In this document: positions 1-5,557 of the stretch, piece by piece
Position numbering within the stretch: position 1 is the stretch's first letter
How the letters are laid out: the number at the start of each line of letters is the position of its first letter
Assembly (NCBI GenBank): GCA_937884685.1
Contig: CAKZYM010000981.1
Location: 1-5,701 of the forward strand
Reading direction: 5' to 3'
From: an uncultured Calothrix sp.
GTDB lineage: Bacteria > Cyanobacteriota > Cyanobacteriia > Cyanobacteriales > Nostocaceae
Length of the DNA: 5,701 bases
Translations under genes and position numbers: made by a program
The notes under the pieces: model-generated
The model's database searches: none
Told to the model about the DNA's origin: nothing
The model's input: the letters and a program-made list of their open reading frames with translations, nothing else

Positions 1-43
1 GGGATGGGGAGAGGGGGAGAGGGGGAGACAAGGAGAGAAATTT
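1..43. repeat. G-rich purine tract with potential G-quadruplex motif
   Basis: The first 40 bases are almost entirely purine on the plus strand. Four guanine runs (1-3, 6-9, 13-17 and 21-25) are separated by 2-3 bases, which fits the classical four-run G-quadruplex pattern. The unit GGGGGAGA is nearly repeated. The first ten bases, GGGATGGGGA, recur exactly at 5506-5515, also just before a heptamer array, so the tract seems to be part of a composite intergenic repeat. The tract may begin before the window. Folding is inferred, not shown. Confidence 0.6.
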
Positions 44-85
44 CTAACTCCTAACTCCTAACTCCTAACTCTTAACTCCTAACTC
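44..85. repeat. Heptamer tandem array, six units of CTAACTC
   Basis: Six contiguous 7-base units are present: CTAACTC four times, TTAACTC once, then CTAACTC. Short tandem arrays of this kind are well known between genes of filamentous cyanobacteria. The last unit (79-85) overlaps the 3' end of the minus-strand hydrolase gene and supplies its TAG stop. Because 7 and 3 share no factor, three perfect units pass through every reading phase, so the array gives TAA on the plus strand and TAG on the minus strand in each frame. Confidence 0.93.
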
Positions 86-909
86 TTCAAAAATTCCCCT
101 ACCTTTTGATTAAAGGCTTCGGGTTCTGTCATAAAACACCAATGATTTCCGGGTAGTTTAGATATTTCCAAATTTTTTAAATGGGTTTTATAGGGTTTTA
201 ATTGCCAATTTTGCCGATTAACTCCTTTTTCTGGCTGTATAAATAAACTTGGAATATTAACTGCTTCTATTAAACCTGGTTCTCGCATTACTTCGTCGAA
301 AATACCGTCCCGTGCTGCGATAGTGAATTTACTTACCCAAGTACCATCCTCTCTTTGTTCGATGCTGTTTTGAAAGACTTTTTGCTGTAAAGGAGTCCAA
401 TCTTTGTATTGATTTAACTGACGTGCTTGTTCCTCTGCTGACTCGTAACTTTCAAAAGGTCCCATTCCTTTGAGAAAAGGTAAAACTCGGTATAAAATTG
501 GAAAACTCAACTTGAAAAAATCGGGCATTTTCCAGATAAAAATTGGGTCTACTAACATCATACTTTTCAAACGTTGCGGATTCTTAGTTGCCCAAATGCA
601 GGCTAATTTACCACTCCAAGAATGTCCGATAACATGAGCGTTTGACCATCCTAAATTATCCATTAAAGCTTCTAAATCTCTGATGGTGCTAGTAAATGTA
701 TAGTCACTTTCCGGTTTGCTACTTTCACCATGACCGCGCATATCAGGGGCAATTATATGATAATTTTCTGCTAAATAATCGCCCAAACTTGACCAAACAA
801 GCGCATTGTCAGCTAAACCGTGGAGTAATAATAAAGGTTCTTTTCCTTGGTTCCATTCCAAGTAAGAAAGTTGGATATCTGGTAATTTTAGAGTTTGACG
901 AATAAACAT
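79..909 (-). CDS. Alpha/beta-fold hydrolase
   Basis: This 276-residue protein has the usual length and motif order of a single-domain alpha/beta hydrolase. The oxyanion-loop motif HG is at residues 30-31 (LLLLHGLADN), and the turn motif DMRGHGES starts at 56. The nucleophile elbow GHSWSG puts the catalytic serine at S97, and GNHW puts the catalytic histidine at H256. The acid is less clear: the loop after the expected strand reads QPEKG and lacks the usual Asp, so E227, or D121 in LVDP, may serve. A cap-like insert spans about residues 125-205. There is no signal peptide, so the enzyme is probably cytoplasmic. The family includes esterases, haloalkane dehalogenases, epoxide hydrolases and C-C hydrolases; I cannot name the substrate. 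The ATG has no clear Shine-Dalgarno sequence. The stop codon and part of the last sense codons lie in a heptamer repeat, and a second small array abuts the start. Confidence 0.93.
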   Translation of the reverse strand: MFIRQTLKLPDIQLSYLEWNQGKEPLLLLHGLADNALVWSSLGDYLAENYHIIAPDMRGHGESSKPESDYTFTSTIRDLEALMDNLGWSNAHVIGHSWSGKLACIWATKNPQRLKSMMLVDPIFIWKMPDFFKLSFPILYRVLPFLKGMGPFESYESAEEQARQLNQYKDWTPLQQKVFQNSIEQREDGTWVSKFTIAARDGIFDEVMREPGLIEAVNIPSLFIQPEKGVNRQNWQLKPYKTHLKNLEISKLPGNHWCFMTEPEAFNQKVGEFLKS

Positions 910-914
910 TGCAT

Positions 915-935
915 CAGTTATCAGTTATTAGTTGT
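915..935. repeat. Short heptamer array, CAGTTAT x2 plus TAGTTGT
   Basis: Two exact CAGTTAT units are followed by the variant TAGTTGT, just upstream of the hydrolase start codon. This is a second heptamer type, different from CTAACTC, so the hydrolase gene is flanked by heptamer repeats at both ends. It occupies the hydrolase 5' leader. Confidence 0.7.
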
Positions 936-967
936 TCACCGGTCGGGTGTGGATTATCAATTAGTTC

Positions 968-1258
968 TTAATTTAAACGCATTTCCACAATTCTGGCTTC
1001 AGGGTGCTTTTGTCTAATTTTTTGAAAAGCAGTTTCAGCATCCGGGTCAATAGCATAATCTCCGGTTTTTAGCTCAATCACAGTAGCCCAATCATAATAA
1101 TTTTCAATCAAATCGGGGCTAACTCGTTAAAAAATTTCTCTACAGCTTTGAGAGAATGCTTTTTTCTCGACTTTTAATCTGCCTTTTTCTTCTTCGCTCA
1201 ACTGACGACACTTATATATTTCCGTATTCTTAGATTACTTCAACAATTCTTTTTCCAT
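968..1258 (-). pseudogene. Decayed small conserved gene with two in-frame nonsense codons
   Basis: One minus-strand frame of 97 codons reads from an ATG at 1256-1258 to a TAA at 968-970. It is broken by TAA at 1235-1237 (codon 8) and TAA at 1127-1129 (codon 44), with no frameshift. The middle part contains CRQLSEEEKGRLKVEKKAF. The last part contains NYYDWATVIELKTGDYAIDP, then ETAFQKIRQKHPEARIVEMR. This has the composition of a real soluble protein and resembles, from memory, a family of roughly 80-95 residue uncharacterised cyanobacterial proteins with a YDW...IEPKSGDY...D core followed by a KHP segment. Both stops could come from single substitutions of GAA or CAA. The 52-codon tail after the second stop has no ATG near its beginning. 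I infer a recent pseudogene. A sequencing error or stop readthrough is less likely with two separate stops. Confidence 0.72.
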
Positions 1259-1386
1259 GAGGTACTTTTATATGAAGTTTCTCGTTGATTGTTGAAACTT
1301 TTAGTTCCTAAGTACAAGAATCCATTTTACTTTTACCACACAATTAAATGTAGAATTATAAAACAAATAGTAATTTATACTTTATA

Positions 1387-1767
1387 ATGGCGAATCAAAA
1401 TAGAGAAAGTCGCCTCAGAGAACATCTTGCTAACGAACGAACTTTTTTAGCTTGGTTGCGGACATCAATTTCTTTAATCGGTTTTGGTTTAGCTATTACT
1501 AGATTTAGTTTATTTTTAAGTCAAATTCAAATAAAAACTACTCATCAAACAGTCAATAATTATTCTATCTTCAATTCTGAAAATTTAGGATTATGCTTAG
1601 TTATTATTGGCATTATAGTTATTGCTTTAGCAGCTTGGCGTTATAATCGAGTATTTCGACAAATTGAACGAGCTAATTACCGACCAAGCCGTTTATTAAT
1701 TTGGTTTTTAAGTACTACTGTAATGCTTATAGGGATATTAAGTATTCCTTTGTTGTTAATGCGTTGA
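1387..1767 (+). CDS. DUF202 (YidH-type) small inner-membrane protein
   Basis: This 126-residue protein carries the DUF202 signature near its N-terminus: ANERTFLAWLRTSISLIGFG at residues 15-34. That motif runs into a first membrane span at about 28-46. Two more hydrophobic spans lie at about 67-85 and 103-124, giving the three-helix layout and length usual for the family. The N-terminus is short, hydrophilic and probably cytoplasmic. The loop at about 47-65 is polar and rich in Asn and Thr. The biochemical role of the family is not established, so I assign none. The ATG sits in a very AT-rich leader with no recognisable Shine-Dalgarno sequence. The gene stands alone, divergent from the pseudogene to its left and with a long non-coding stretch after it. 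Confidence 0.93.
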   Translation: MANQNRESRLREHLANERTFLAWLRTSISLIGFGLAITRFSLFLSQIQIKTTHQTVNNYSIFNSENLGLCLVIIGIIVIALAAWRYNRVFRQIERANYRPSRLLIWFLSTTVMLIGILSIPLLLMR

Positions 1768-1948
1768 TAATTATGCATTGAATAACAAATGCTCTGTAAA
1801 TCATAAACAATGCAAACTTAAATATCGATTTTATTGTTGATAAACTTTCTTGTGCTTCTATTTTATAATTTCTACAATAAAAAATTAAATCTTAGAAAAT
1901 AATCCCTGGTATTAAATTAAATTCAATTAAATTAAACTGATGTACAGC
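1768..1948. other. Gene-free AT-rich spacer
   Basis: I see no supportable coding frame on either strand and no convincing terminator after the DUF202 gene. The only structure is the 11-base direct repeat ATTAAATTAAA at 1911-1921 and 1926-1936, four bases apart. That could be low-complexity sequence or a site of DNA bending. Confidence 0.6.
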
Positions 1949-2070
1949 TAATTTGTATAATGCAAAAGCATCAAAATATTGTTGTGCATTAGCATTAGCG
2001 GAGCGTATCCGATAGGACATAGCCTGTCCCGGGGGGATATGCATCTTGGTCGCTAATAGTATACAAATTA
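1949..2070. repeat. Nested palindromic interspersed repeat, 122 bases
   Basis: The outer ends form a perfect 11-base inverted repeat, TAATTTGTATA (1949-1959) against TATACAAATTA (2060-2070). Inside are three more inverted pairs in nested order: TGCAT (1985-1989) with ATGCA (2039-2043), ATTAGCG (1994-2000) with CGCTAAT (2051-2057), and a compact hairpin GGACA-TAGCC-TGTCC (2015-2029). The two middle pairs interlock rather than nest, so they cannot both form at once. The core, AGCGGAGCGTATCCG followed by AGGACATAGC, matches in reverse orientation the repeat at 5438-5473. It is best read as a dispersed, possibly MITE-like, cyanobacterial repeat. No target duplication is visible. Confidence 0.75.
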
Positions 2071-2291
2071 AATAGACTTTTATCTATTAGTTTGTGGAGT
2101 ACGAAAAAATCCCTATCTAAAATATACAGCAAAGAGTAAATCGAAGCTTGCTTGCATAAATTGAAGTAAATGGGTAGAAAGAAACTGGGCTAAATTACAG
2201 AATATAAATGATTCCCAGAGCTTTTGATATTTTTTACTGTCTACTCTCTTACCTTAAATATAGTTTCCAAAGCTGATATGCTATTCGCAAA
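2071..2291. other. Gene-free spacer with one small hairpin
   Basis: No coding frame can be supported. AATAGA-CTTTTA-TCTATT (2071-2088) forms a six-pair hairpin directly after the palindromic repeat, but no T-run follows and I do not call it a terminator. The rest lies downstream of the small gene ending at 2292 and shows nothing further that I can name. Confidence 0.5.
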
Positions 2292-2585
2292 TTAGTTATT
2301 TAATACAGCAAGATGAATTAATAACAACATTTTATCAGACTCCAAATCTTTCAGGGAAGGAGCTTTAATGGCTTCTTTCGCGAGCATAATTCGTATGTCT
2401 AATGGCAAATTTTCAAATTCTATGTCGTGTTTGCGAGAGTTATTTTTATCAGGACAAGACCATTCATAGTTAACTGTAAAATTATCATACAGCACCCATT
2501 TACTCATAGTTCCGTACTTGAATTTAGTCAAGTCTTTAGCGCAGGTTACAACAGGTAGTGATTTCAATTCTAGTGATAAGTTCAT
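2292..2585 (-). CDS. Unrecognised small protein, paralogue A
   Basis: This 97-residue protein is one I do not recognise. It has no membrane span or signal peptide and looks soluble. By hand alignment from the first Met it matches the 103-residue product of 3045-3356 at about 46 of 94 positions without gaps, which strongly supports both as real genes. Conserved blocks are VTC at 13-15, NxxVxYE at 35-41, CPxKNxxRK at 44-52, and LPLxIxIMxAKxAIKxPxLKxLES at 60-83. The two invariant cysteines (C15, C44) could bind metal or form a disulfide, but no metal-site pattern is complete. The C-terminal half looks like a helical bundle. It starts with ATG after GCTCT with no Shine-Dalgarno sequence. A good sigma-70-type promoter lies 34-64 bases upstream. 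Confidence 0.85.
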   Translation of the reverse strand: MNLSLELKSLPVVTCAKDLTKFKYGTMSKWVLYDNFTVNYEWSCPDKNNSRKHDIEFENLPLDIRIMLAKEAIKAPSLKDLESDKMLLLIHLAVLNN

Positions 2586-2618
2586 AGAGCTAACAAAATA
2601 ATGTGATGAGAACTAATT

Positions 2619-2648
2619 AATATAATATTGCCATCTTGGAAGTGACAA
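2619..2648 (-). promoter_or_regulatory. Candidate promoter of the 2292-2585 gene
   Basis: Reading on the minus strand, a -35 box TTGTCA (2643-2648; 5 of 6 matches to TTGACA) is followed after 18 bases by a -10 box TATATT (2619-2624; 5 of 6 to TATAAT). The leader to the ATG is about 30 bases. The orientation and distance fit the small gene ending at 2292. This is inferred from sequence match in an AT-rich background, where chance matches are common. Confidence 0.5.
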
Positions 2649-2657
2649 TATTGTGAC
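2642..2657. promoter_or_regulatory. Palindromic operator candidate overlapping the -35 box
   Basis: The 16-base stretch GTGACAATATTGTGAC contains the perfect 10-base palindrome ACAATATTGT (2645-2654), flanked by GTG and GAC, so 14 of 16 positions are symmetric. It overlaps the -35 hexamer of the candidate promoter for the 2292-2585 gene, a normal place for a repressor site. A separate pair AATATTG (2624-2630) and CAATATT (2646-2652) brackets the promoter spacer. No regulator can be named. Confidence 0.4.
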
Positions 2658-2874
2658 TTATCAATTCTGTCTGAAAATCCTCTATTTCTTCTTATTTAGT
2701 AATCGCTACTGGGTTCATGAAATTTTTTCACTAAAATAAGTATAATCACTTATTAATTAACACCTACGCTAATTTTTTATCGTATTTTACTAAAACTGAC
2801 TAGTTGTTTATTTACAGAAACTAAAAATTATTCAACTTATTCTGCTTTAATGATAATTTTTCAATTCTCATTTA

Positions 2875-3043
2875 TACAGCACCTTGCAGGTAAATGAAGT
2901 ACAGAAAAATTTCATAAAACTCTTGTGGTACGGAGAGAACTTGACGGGGAGATGTTCTTTCCGTCAAAGTGAGCCGCACGCTTCGCGTGAACGGGGCATC
3001 CCTGCCCGTTAGAATGTACTTCATGAAGGTGAAATATGCTGTA
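2875..3043. mobile_element. MITE-like element with terminal inverted repeats and structured core
   Basis: The ends are inverted copies of a two-block pattern. TACAGCA (2875-2881), 12 bases and ATGAAGTACA (2894-2903) face TGTACTTCAT (3015-3024), 12 bases and TGCTGTA (3037-3043), for 22 of 29 matching terminal positions. If TA is the duplicated target, the element is TA-CAGCA...TGCTG-TA, which would suit IS630/Tc1-mariner-type mobilisation. The core holds three hairpins: TTGACGG/CCGTCAA (2941-2947 with 2961-2967), CACGC-TTC-GCGTG (2977-2989), and AACGGG(G)CA-TCCC-TGCCCGTT (2990-3010). The core is much more GC-rich than its surroundings. A 60-codon minus-strand open frame crosses the element, but I read it as incidental. 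The right end lies one base from the stop codon of the paralogue gene at 3045. Confidence 0.72.
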
Positions 3044-3044
3044 A

Positions 3045-3356
3045 CTATAGACATGAACTAATAGCTGATTCCTTAACGGCAAGAAGTACTAATTTGAATT
3101 GTTCTTTTGATTCTAAATTCTTCAACCTAGGACTTTTGATTGCTTGTTTAGCTATCATTATTTTTATTTGTAATGGCAAATCATCAAAACACATTGCTTG
3201 TTTGCGATAAATATTCTTTTCTGGACAACGCGATTCATATATAACATGAAGATTTTCCAGCAAAGTCCAGTTTATAAGACTACTGCATTTAATATTTTTA
3301 AGGTTTTTAGTACAAGTTACGATTGGTGCTGATGTCATTTCTTCTAGCAAGTTCAT
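3045..3356 (-). CDS. Unrecognised small protein, paralogue B
   Basis: This 103-residue protein is an unrecognised paralogue of the 2292-2585 product, about 49% identical by hand alignment. It shares MNL at the start, PxVTC at 11-15, CPEKN at 44-48, and LPLQIKIMIAKQAIKSPRLK from 60, with both cysteines at C15 and C44. It differs by extra cysteines at 24, 56 and 102 and by a short tail after LLAV that ends in SSCL. There is no membrane span or signal peptide. The TAG stop at 3045-3047 is one base outside the MITE-like element, so the tail differs from paralogue A exactly where the element begins. No Shine-Dalgarno sequence precedes the ATG. It is transcribed divergently from the ABC transporter gene, and with 289 bases and the element between them the two paralogues are unlikely to be a tight operon. 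Confidence 0.85.
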   Translation of the reverse strand: MNLLEEMTSAPIVTCTKNLKNIKCSSLINWTLLENLHVIYESRCPEKNIYRKQAMCFDDLPLQIKIMIAKQAIKSPRLKNLESKEQFKLVLLAVKESAISSCL

Positions 3357-3515
3357 AAATTTTGATTTTAATTTGTTGTTTTGCTTTATTAATACTGTTT
3401 AGGTAAAAATACTGAACATATGATTCTATCTATGTAAAAATATTTTTCTTACTTCCGTGTTTTTCGCCTTGCATCCCTATGTAGCGCCCTAATATACGCA
3501 ATAATCAAAAGTCAT

Positions 3516-3543
3516 TTGATTCATGCTGTGGAATAAATATATT
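3516..3543 (+). promoter_or_regulatory. Possible promoter for the ABC exporter gene
   Basis: TTGATT (3516-3521; 4 of 6 to TTGACA) is separated by 16 bases from TATATT (3538-3543; 5 of 6 to TATAAT), leaving a leader of about 50 bases. TATACA at 3551-3556 is another -10 option but has a poor partner. The match is modest, and the divergent gene's promoter must share this 244-base spacer. Confidence 0.25.
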
Positions 3544-3600
3544 AATACTCTATACATTTTCCCGAGCAATCGCCACTCCTAACGCGTTATATTCAGGATA

Positions 3601-5427
3601 ATGAAGATTAGCAAAATACTTAACAACCTACGTCAATCTTTCGCTGTATTTCGCTACAGCGGAAAAGCTGTAAATCTAGTTTGGACTACTAGCCACACTC
3701 TTACCATTATTCTGGCAATTTTGACTTTAGTTGCGGGGCTTTTACCTGCTGCTGTTGCTTATATCGGTAAATTAATTGTTGATGCTGTTGTTGAAACCCG
3801 AAATTTATCTTTACAAGATGATCTCAATACTTCTTTTCCTCTGATGTATGTAGGATTAGAAGCTGTTGCTGTTGCTTTACTTGCAGGTAGTCAGCGCGGA
3901 CTTAGTATCGCTCAGTCACTGTTAAGAGTGTTGCTTGGACAAAGAGTCAATGTGTTGATTATCGAAAAAGCATTGACCTTAGAATTGCGTCAATTCGAGG
4001 ATTCCGAATTTTACGACAAAATGACGAATGCACGACGAGAAGCTTCAAGTCGTCCGCTTTCCTTAGTTAACCGTACTTTCGGCTTAGTGCAAAATGGTTT
4101 GTCGCTGCTTACCTACGGTGCTTTATTAATAAGCTTTTCTGCATGGGCTGTAGCTATACTCATTTTGGCTGCGATACCTGCGTTTGTTGCCGAAACTCGC
4201 TTTGCAGGTCAAGCTTTTCGTTTATTTCGCTGGCGAGCGCCGGAAACTCGTCAGCAGCGCTATTTGGAGACTTTGGTAGCTCGCGAAGACTTTGCCAAGG
4301 AGGTAAAACTCTATCAGCTTGGTGAAATGCTGTTAGGAAGATATCGCAGTTTATTTCATCAACTTTATGGTGAAGACCGCGACTTAACAATCAAGCGTGG
4401 TTTTTGGAGTTATTTATTAGGTTTGTTGAGTACTGCAACTTTCTACGTTGCCTATGCATGGATTGTAGTAGAAACAGTTGTGGGGAGAATTTCCCTGGGA
4501 GACATGACGATGTATCTTACTGTTTTTCGTCAGGGACAAACTACTTTTTCAAGTGCTTTGACTTCGATTGGTGGAATGTATGAAGATAACCTCTACCTTT
4601 CCAATCTTTATGAATTTTTAGAAGAACAAGTTCCAATCAGATACGGTAGAGCAATTAAAGGTACAAATCCCCAAGATGGAATTCGGTTTGAAAACGTTTA
4701 CTTTACTTATCCTGGAAGCACAAAACCGGCTTTGAAAGACATTTCTCTGCATCTCAAACCCGGTGAGAAATTAGCAATTGTTGGTGAAAACGGTTCGGGA
4801 AAGACAACTTTAATTAAATTGCTGACCCGACTTTATACTCCAGAATCGGGAAGAATTTTATTAGACGGGTTGAATTTAGAAGAGTGGGATTTGGATTTAT
4901 TGCGAAGAAGAATTGGAGTAATTTTTCAAAATTTTGTTCGTTATCAATTTACCGTTGGTGAAAATATTGGTGTCGGTGATGTGGAAAAATTGGAAGATGA
5001 AAAAGCATGGGAAATCGCAGCCGAAAAAGGAATGGCCCAACCTTTTATCGAAAGATTACCAGACGGTTTTACCACTCAATTGGGACGTTGGTTTAAATCA
5101 GGACAAGAGCTTTCCGGCGGACAATGGCAGAAAATCGCTCTTTCTCGGGCTTTTATGAGAAAAAACGCCGATATTATCGTATTAGATGAACCAACCTCAG
5201 CAATTGATTCTCAAGCAGAATACGAAATTTTTGACCGATTTCGTAATTTAACTAAAGATAAAATGGTATTTTTGATATCTCACCGTTTTTCAACAGTGCG
5301 AATGGCTGACAAAATCGTAGTCATCGAACAAGGTGAATTATTGGAAACCGGAACCCACGAAGAATTACTAAAAGCAAACGGAAGATATGCGACATTGTTT
5401 TCCTTACAAGCAAAGGGTTATAGGTAA
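3601..5427 (+). CDS. ABC exporter half-transporter (membrane domain fused to ATPase)
   Basis: This 608-residue protein has the standard length and order of a homodimeric-type ABC exporter half. The membrane domain spans about residues 30-330, with hydrophobic segments at about 33-56, 81-97, 160-179, 182-198 and 269-292 and a weaker sixth near 303-325. The cytoplasmic ATPase domain follows: aromatic A-loop tyrosines in VYFTYPG (366-372), Walker A GENGSGKT (395-402), Q-loop Q443 in IFQN, signature LSGGQ (504-508), Walker B IIVLDE (525-530) with catalytic E530, D-loop SAID, and switch histidine H561. All key residues are intact, so it should be active. The segment before the signature reads QLGRWFKSGQE and replaces the more usual exporter X-loop. 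Substrates of such proteins include lipids, peptides and drugs; none can be chosen here because no biosynthetic gene is adjacent. AGGA at 3595-3598 is too close to the ATG to be a good ribosome site. This start is needed for the first membrane span. Confidence 0.95.
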   Translation: MKISKILNNLRQSFAVFRYSGKAVNLVWTTSHTLTIILAILTLVAGLLPAAVAYIGKLIVDAVVETRNLSLQDDLNTSFPLMYVGLEAVAVALLAGSQRGLSIAQSLLRVLLGQRVNVLIIEKALTLELRQFEDSEFYDKMTNARREASSRPLSLVNRTFGLVQNGLSLLTYGALLISFSAWAVAILILAAIPAFVAETRFAGQAFRLFRWRAPETRQQRYLETLVAREDFAKEVKLYQLGEMLLGRYRSLFHQLYGEDRDLTIKRGFWSYLLGLLSTATFYVAYAWIVVETVVGRISLGDMTMYLTVFRQGQTTFSSALTSIGGMYEDNLYLSNLYEFLEEQVPIRYGRAIKGTNPQDGIRFENVYFTYPGSTKPALKDISLHLKPGEKLAIVGENGSGKTTLIKLLTRLYTPESGRILLDGLNLEEWDLDLLRRRIGVIFQNFVRYQFTVGENIGVGDVEKLEDEKAWEIAAEKGMAQPFIERLPDGFTTQLGRWFKSGQELSGGQWQKIALSRAFMRKNADIIVLDEPTSAIDSQAEYEIFDRFRNLTKDKMVFLISHRFSTVRMADKIVVIEQGELLETGTHEELLKANGRYATLFSLQAKGYR

Positions 5428-5437
5428 TTGGTTCGTA

Positions 5438-5473
5438 GTTGCGCTATGTCCTCCGGACACGCTACGCTAACAG
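5438..5473 (-). repeat. Dispersed palindromic repeat copy after the ABC gene
   Basis: On the minus strand this reads GTTAGCGTAGCGTGTCC then GGAGGACATAGCGC, matching the core of the repeat at 1994-2024 with few changes and in opposite orientation. It contains a compact hairpin TGTCC-TCC-GGACA (5447-5459). It starts about ten bases after the ABC transporter stop codon. Repeats of this type are common between genes in Nostocales genomes. The hairpin may add some 3'-end stability, but no T-run follows. Confidence 0.7.
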
Positions 5474-5505
5474 CTCCAAAAACGTCGAGTAATAACTAGT
5501 AACTG

Positions 5506-5515
5506 GGGATGGGGA
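5506..5515. repeat. Second copy of GGGATGGGGA
   Basis: This is an exact ten-base match to positions 1-10 and, as there, it is followed by a heptamer array in the same orientation. It has three guanine runs of three or more (5505-5508, 5511-5514, 5519-5521) rather than the four at the left end, so it is a weaker G-quadruplex candidate. Confidence 0.6.
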
Positions 5516-5523
5516 ATTGGGAT

Positions 5524-5557
5524 AGGAAATTAGGATAATTATTAATTCCTAATTCCT
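5524..5557. terminator. Stem-loop between convergent genes
   Basis: AGGAA-A-TTAGGA (5524-5535) pairs with TCCTAATTCCT (5547-5557), giving 11 base pairs with one bulged A and an 11-base AT loop. It lies between the ends of the plus-strand ABC gene and the minus-strand partial gene, where a bidirectional terminator would be expected. The stem is AT-rich and has no U-tract, and its right arm is partly built from heptamer repeat units, so it may simply be repeat-derived. Confidence 0.35.

Noticed and set aside
44..85. Regular repeats that might suggest a CRISPR array
   Set aside because: The units are 7 bases and contiguous, with no unique spacers. It is a simple tandem repeat.
696..905. Plus-strand open frame of 69 codons
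   Set aside because: It lies wholly inside the hydrolase gene on the opposite strand, and the translation has no recognisable motifs. It is a shadow frame.
1230..1307. Minus-strand frame of about 25 codons ending KVPHGKRIVEVI, overlapping the pseudogene start
   Set aside because: It reads plausibly, but it is very short, has no ATG and is bounded by stops. It might be a scrap of another gene remnant, but this is not enough to call.
1325..1386. Promoter-like hexamers before the DUF202 gene (TTTTAC and TAGAAT)
   Set aside because: The spacing of 20 bases is poor and the region is too AT-rich for the match to mean much.
2184..2219. CTGGG...CCCAG inverted repeat
   Set aside because: Five pairs with a loop of about 25 bases is too weak to support a terminator or element.
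2125..2310. Extra TACAGCA heptamers at 2125-2131 and 2304-2310, matching the element's terminal block
   Set aside because: They are isolated, lack the second ATGAAGTACA block, and the latter lies within coding sequence. Chance in AT-rich DNA is sufficient.
2872..3054. Minus-strand open frame of 60 codons across the MITE-like element
   Set aside because: It is built from the terminal inverted repeats and hairpin arms. Its composition follows the palindromes rather than a protein, and it overlaps the end of paralogue B by ten bases. It could still be a domesticated or relic frame, but nothing supports that.
4143..4390. Open frames on both strands inside the ABC exporter membrane domain
   Set aside because: They overlap a clearly coding frame with intact domains and have no motifs of their own.
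4934..5158. Plus-strand open frame of 74 codons in the ATPase domain
   Set aside because: It is an out-of-frame shadow of the Q-loop to signature region of the exporter.
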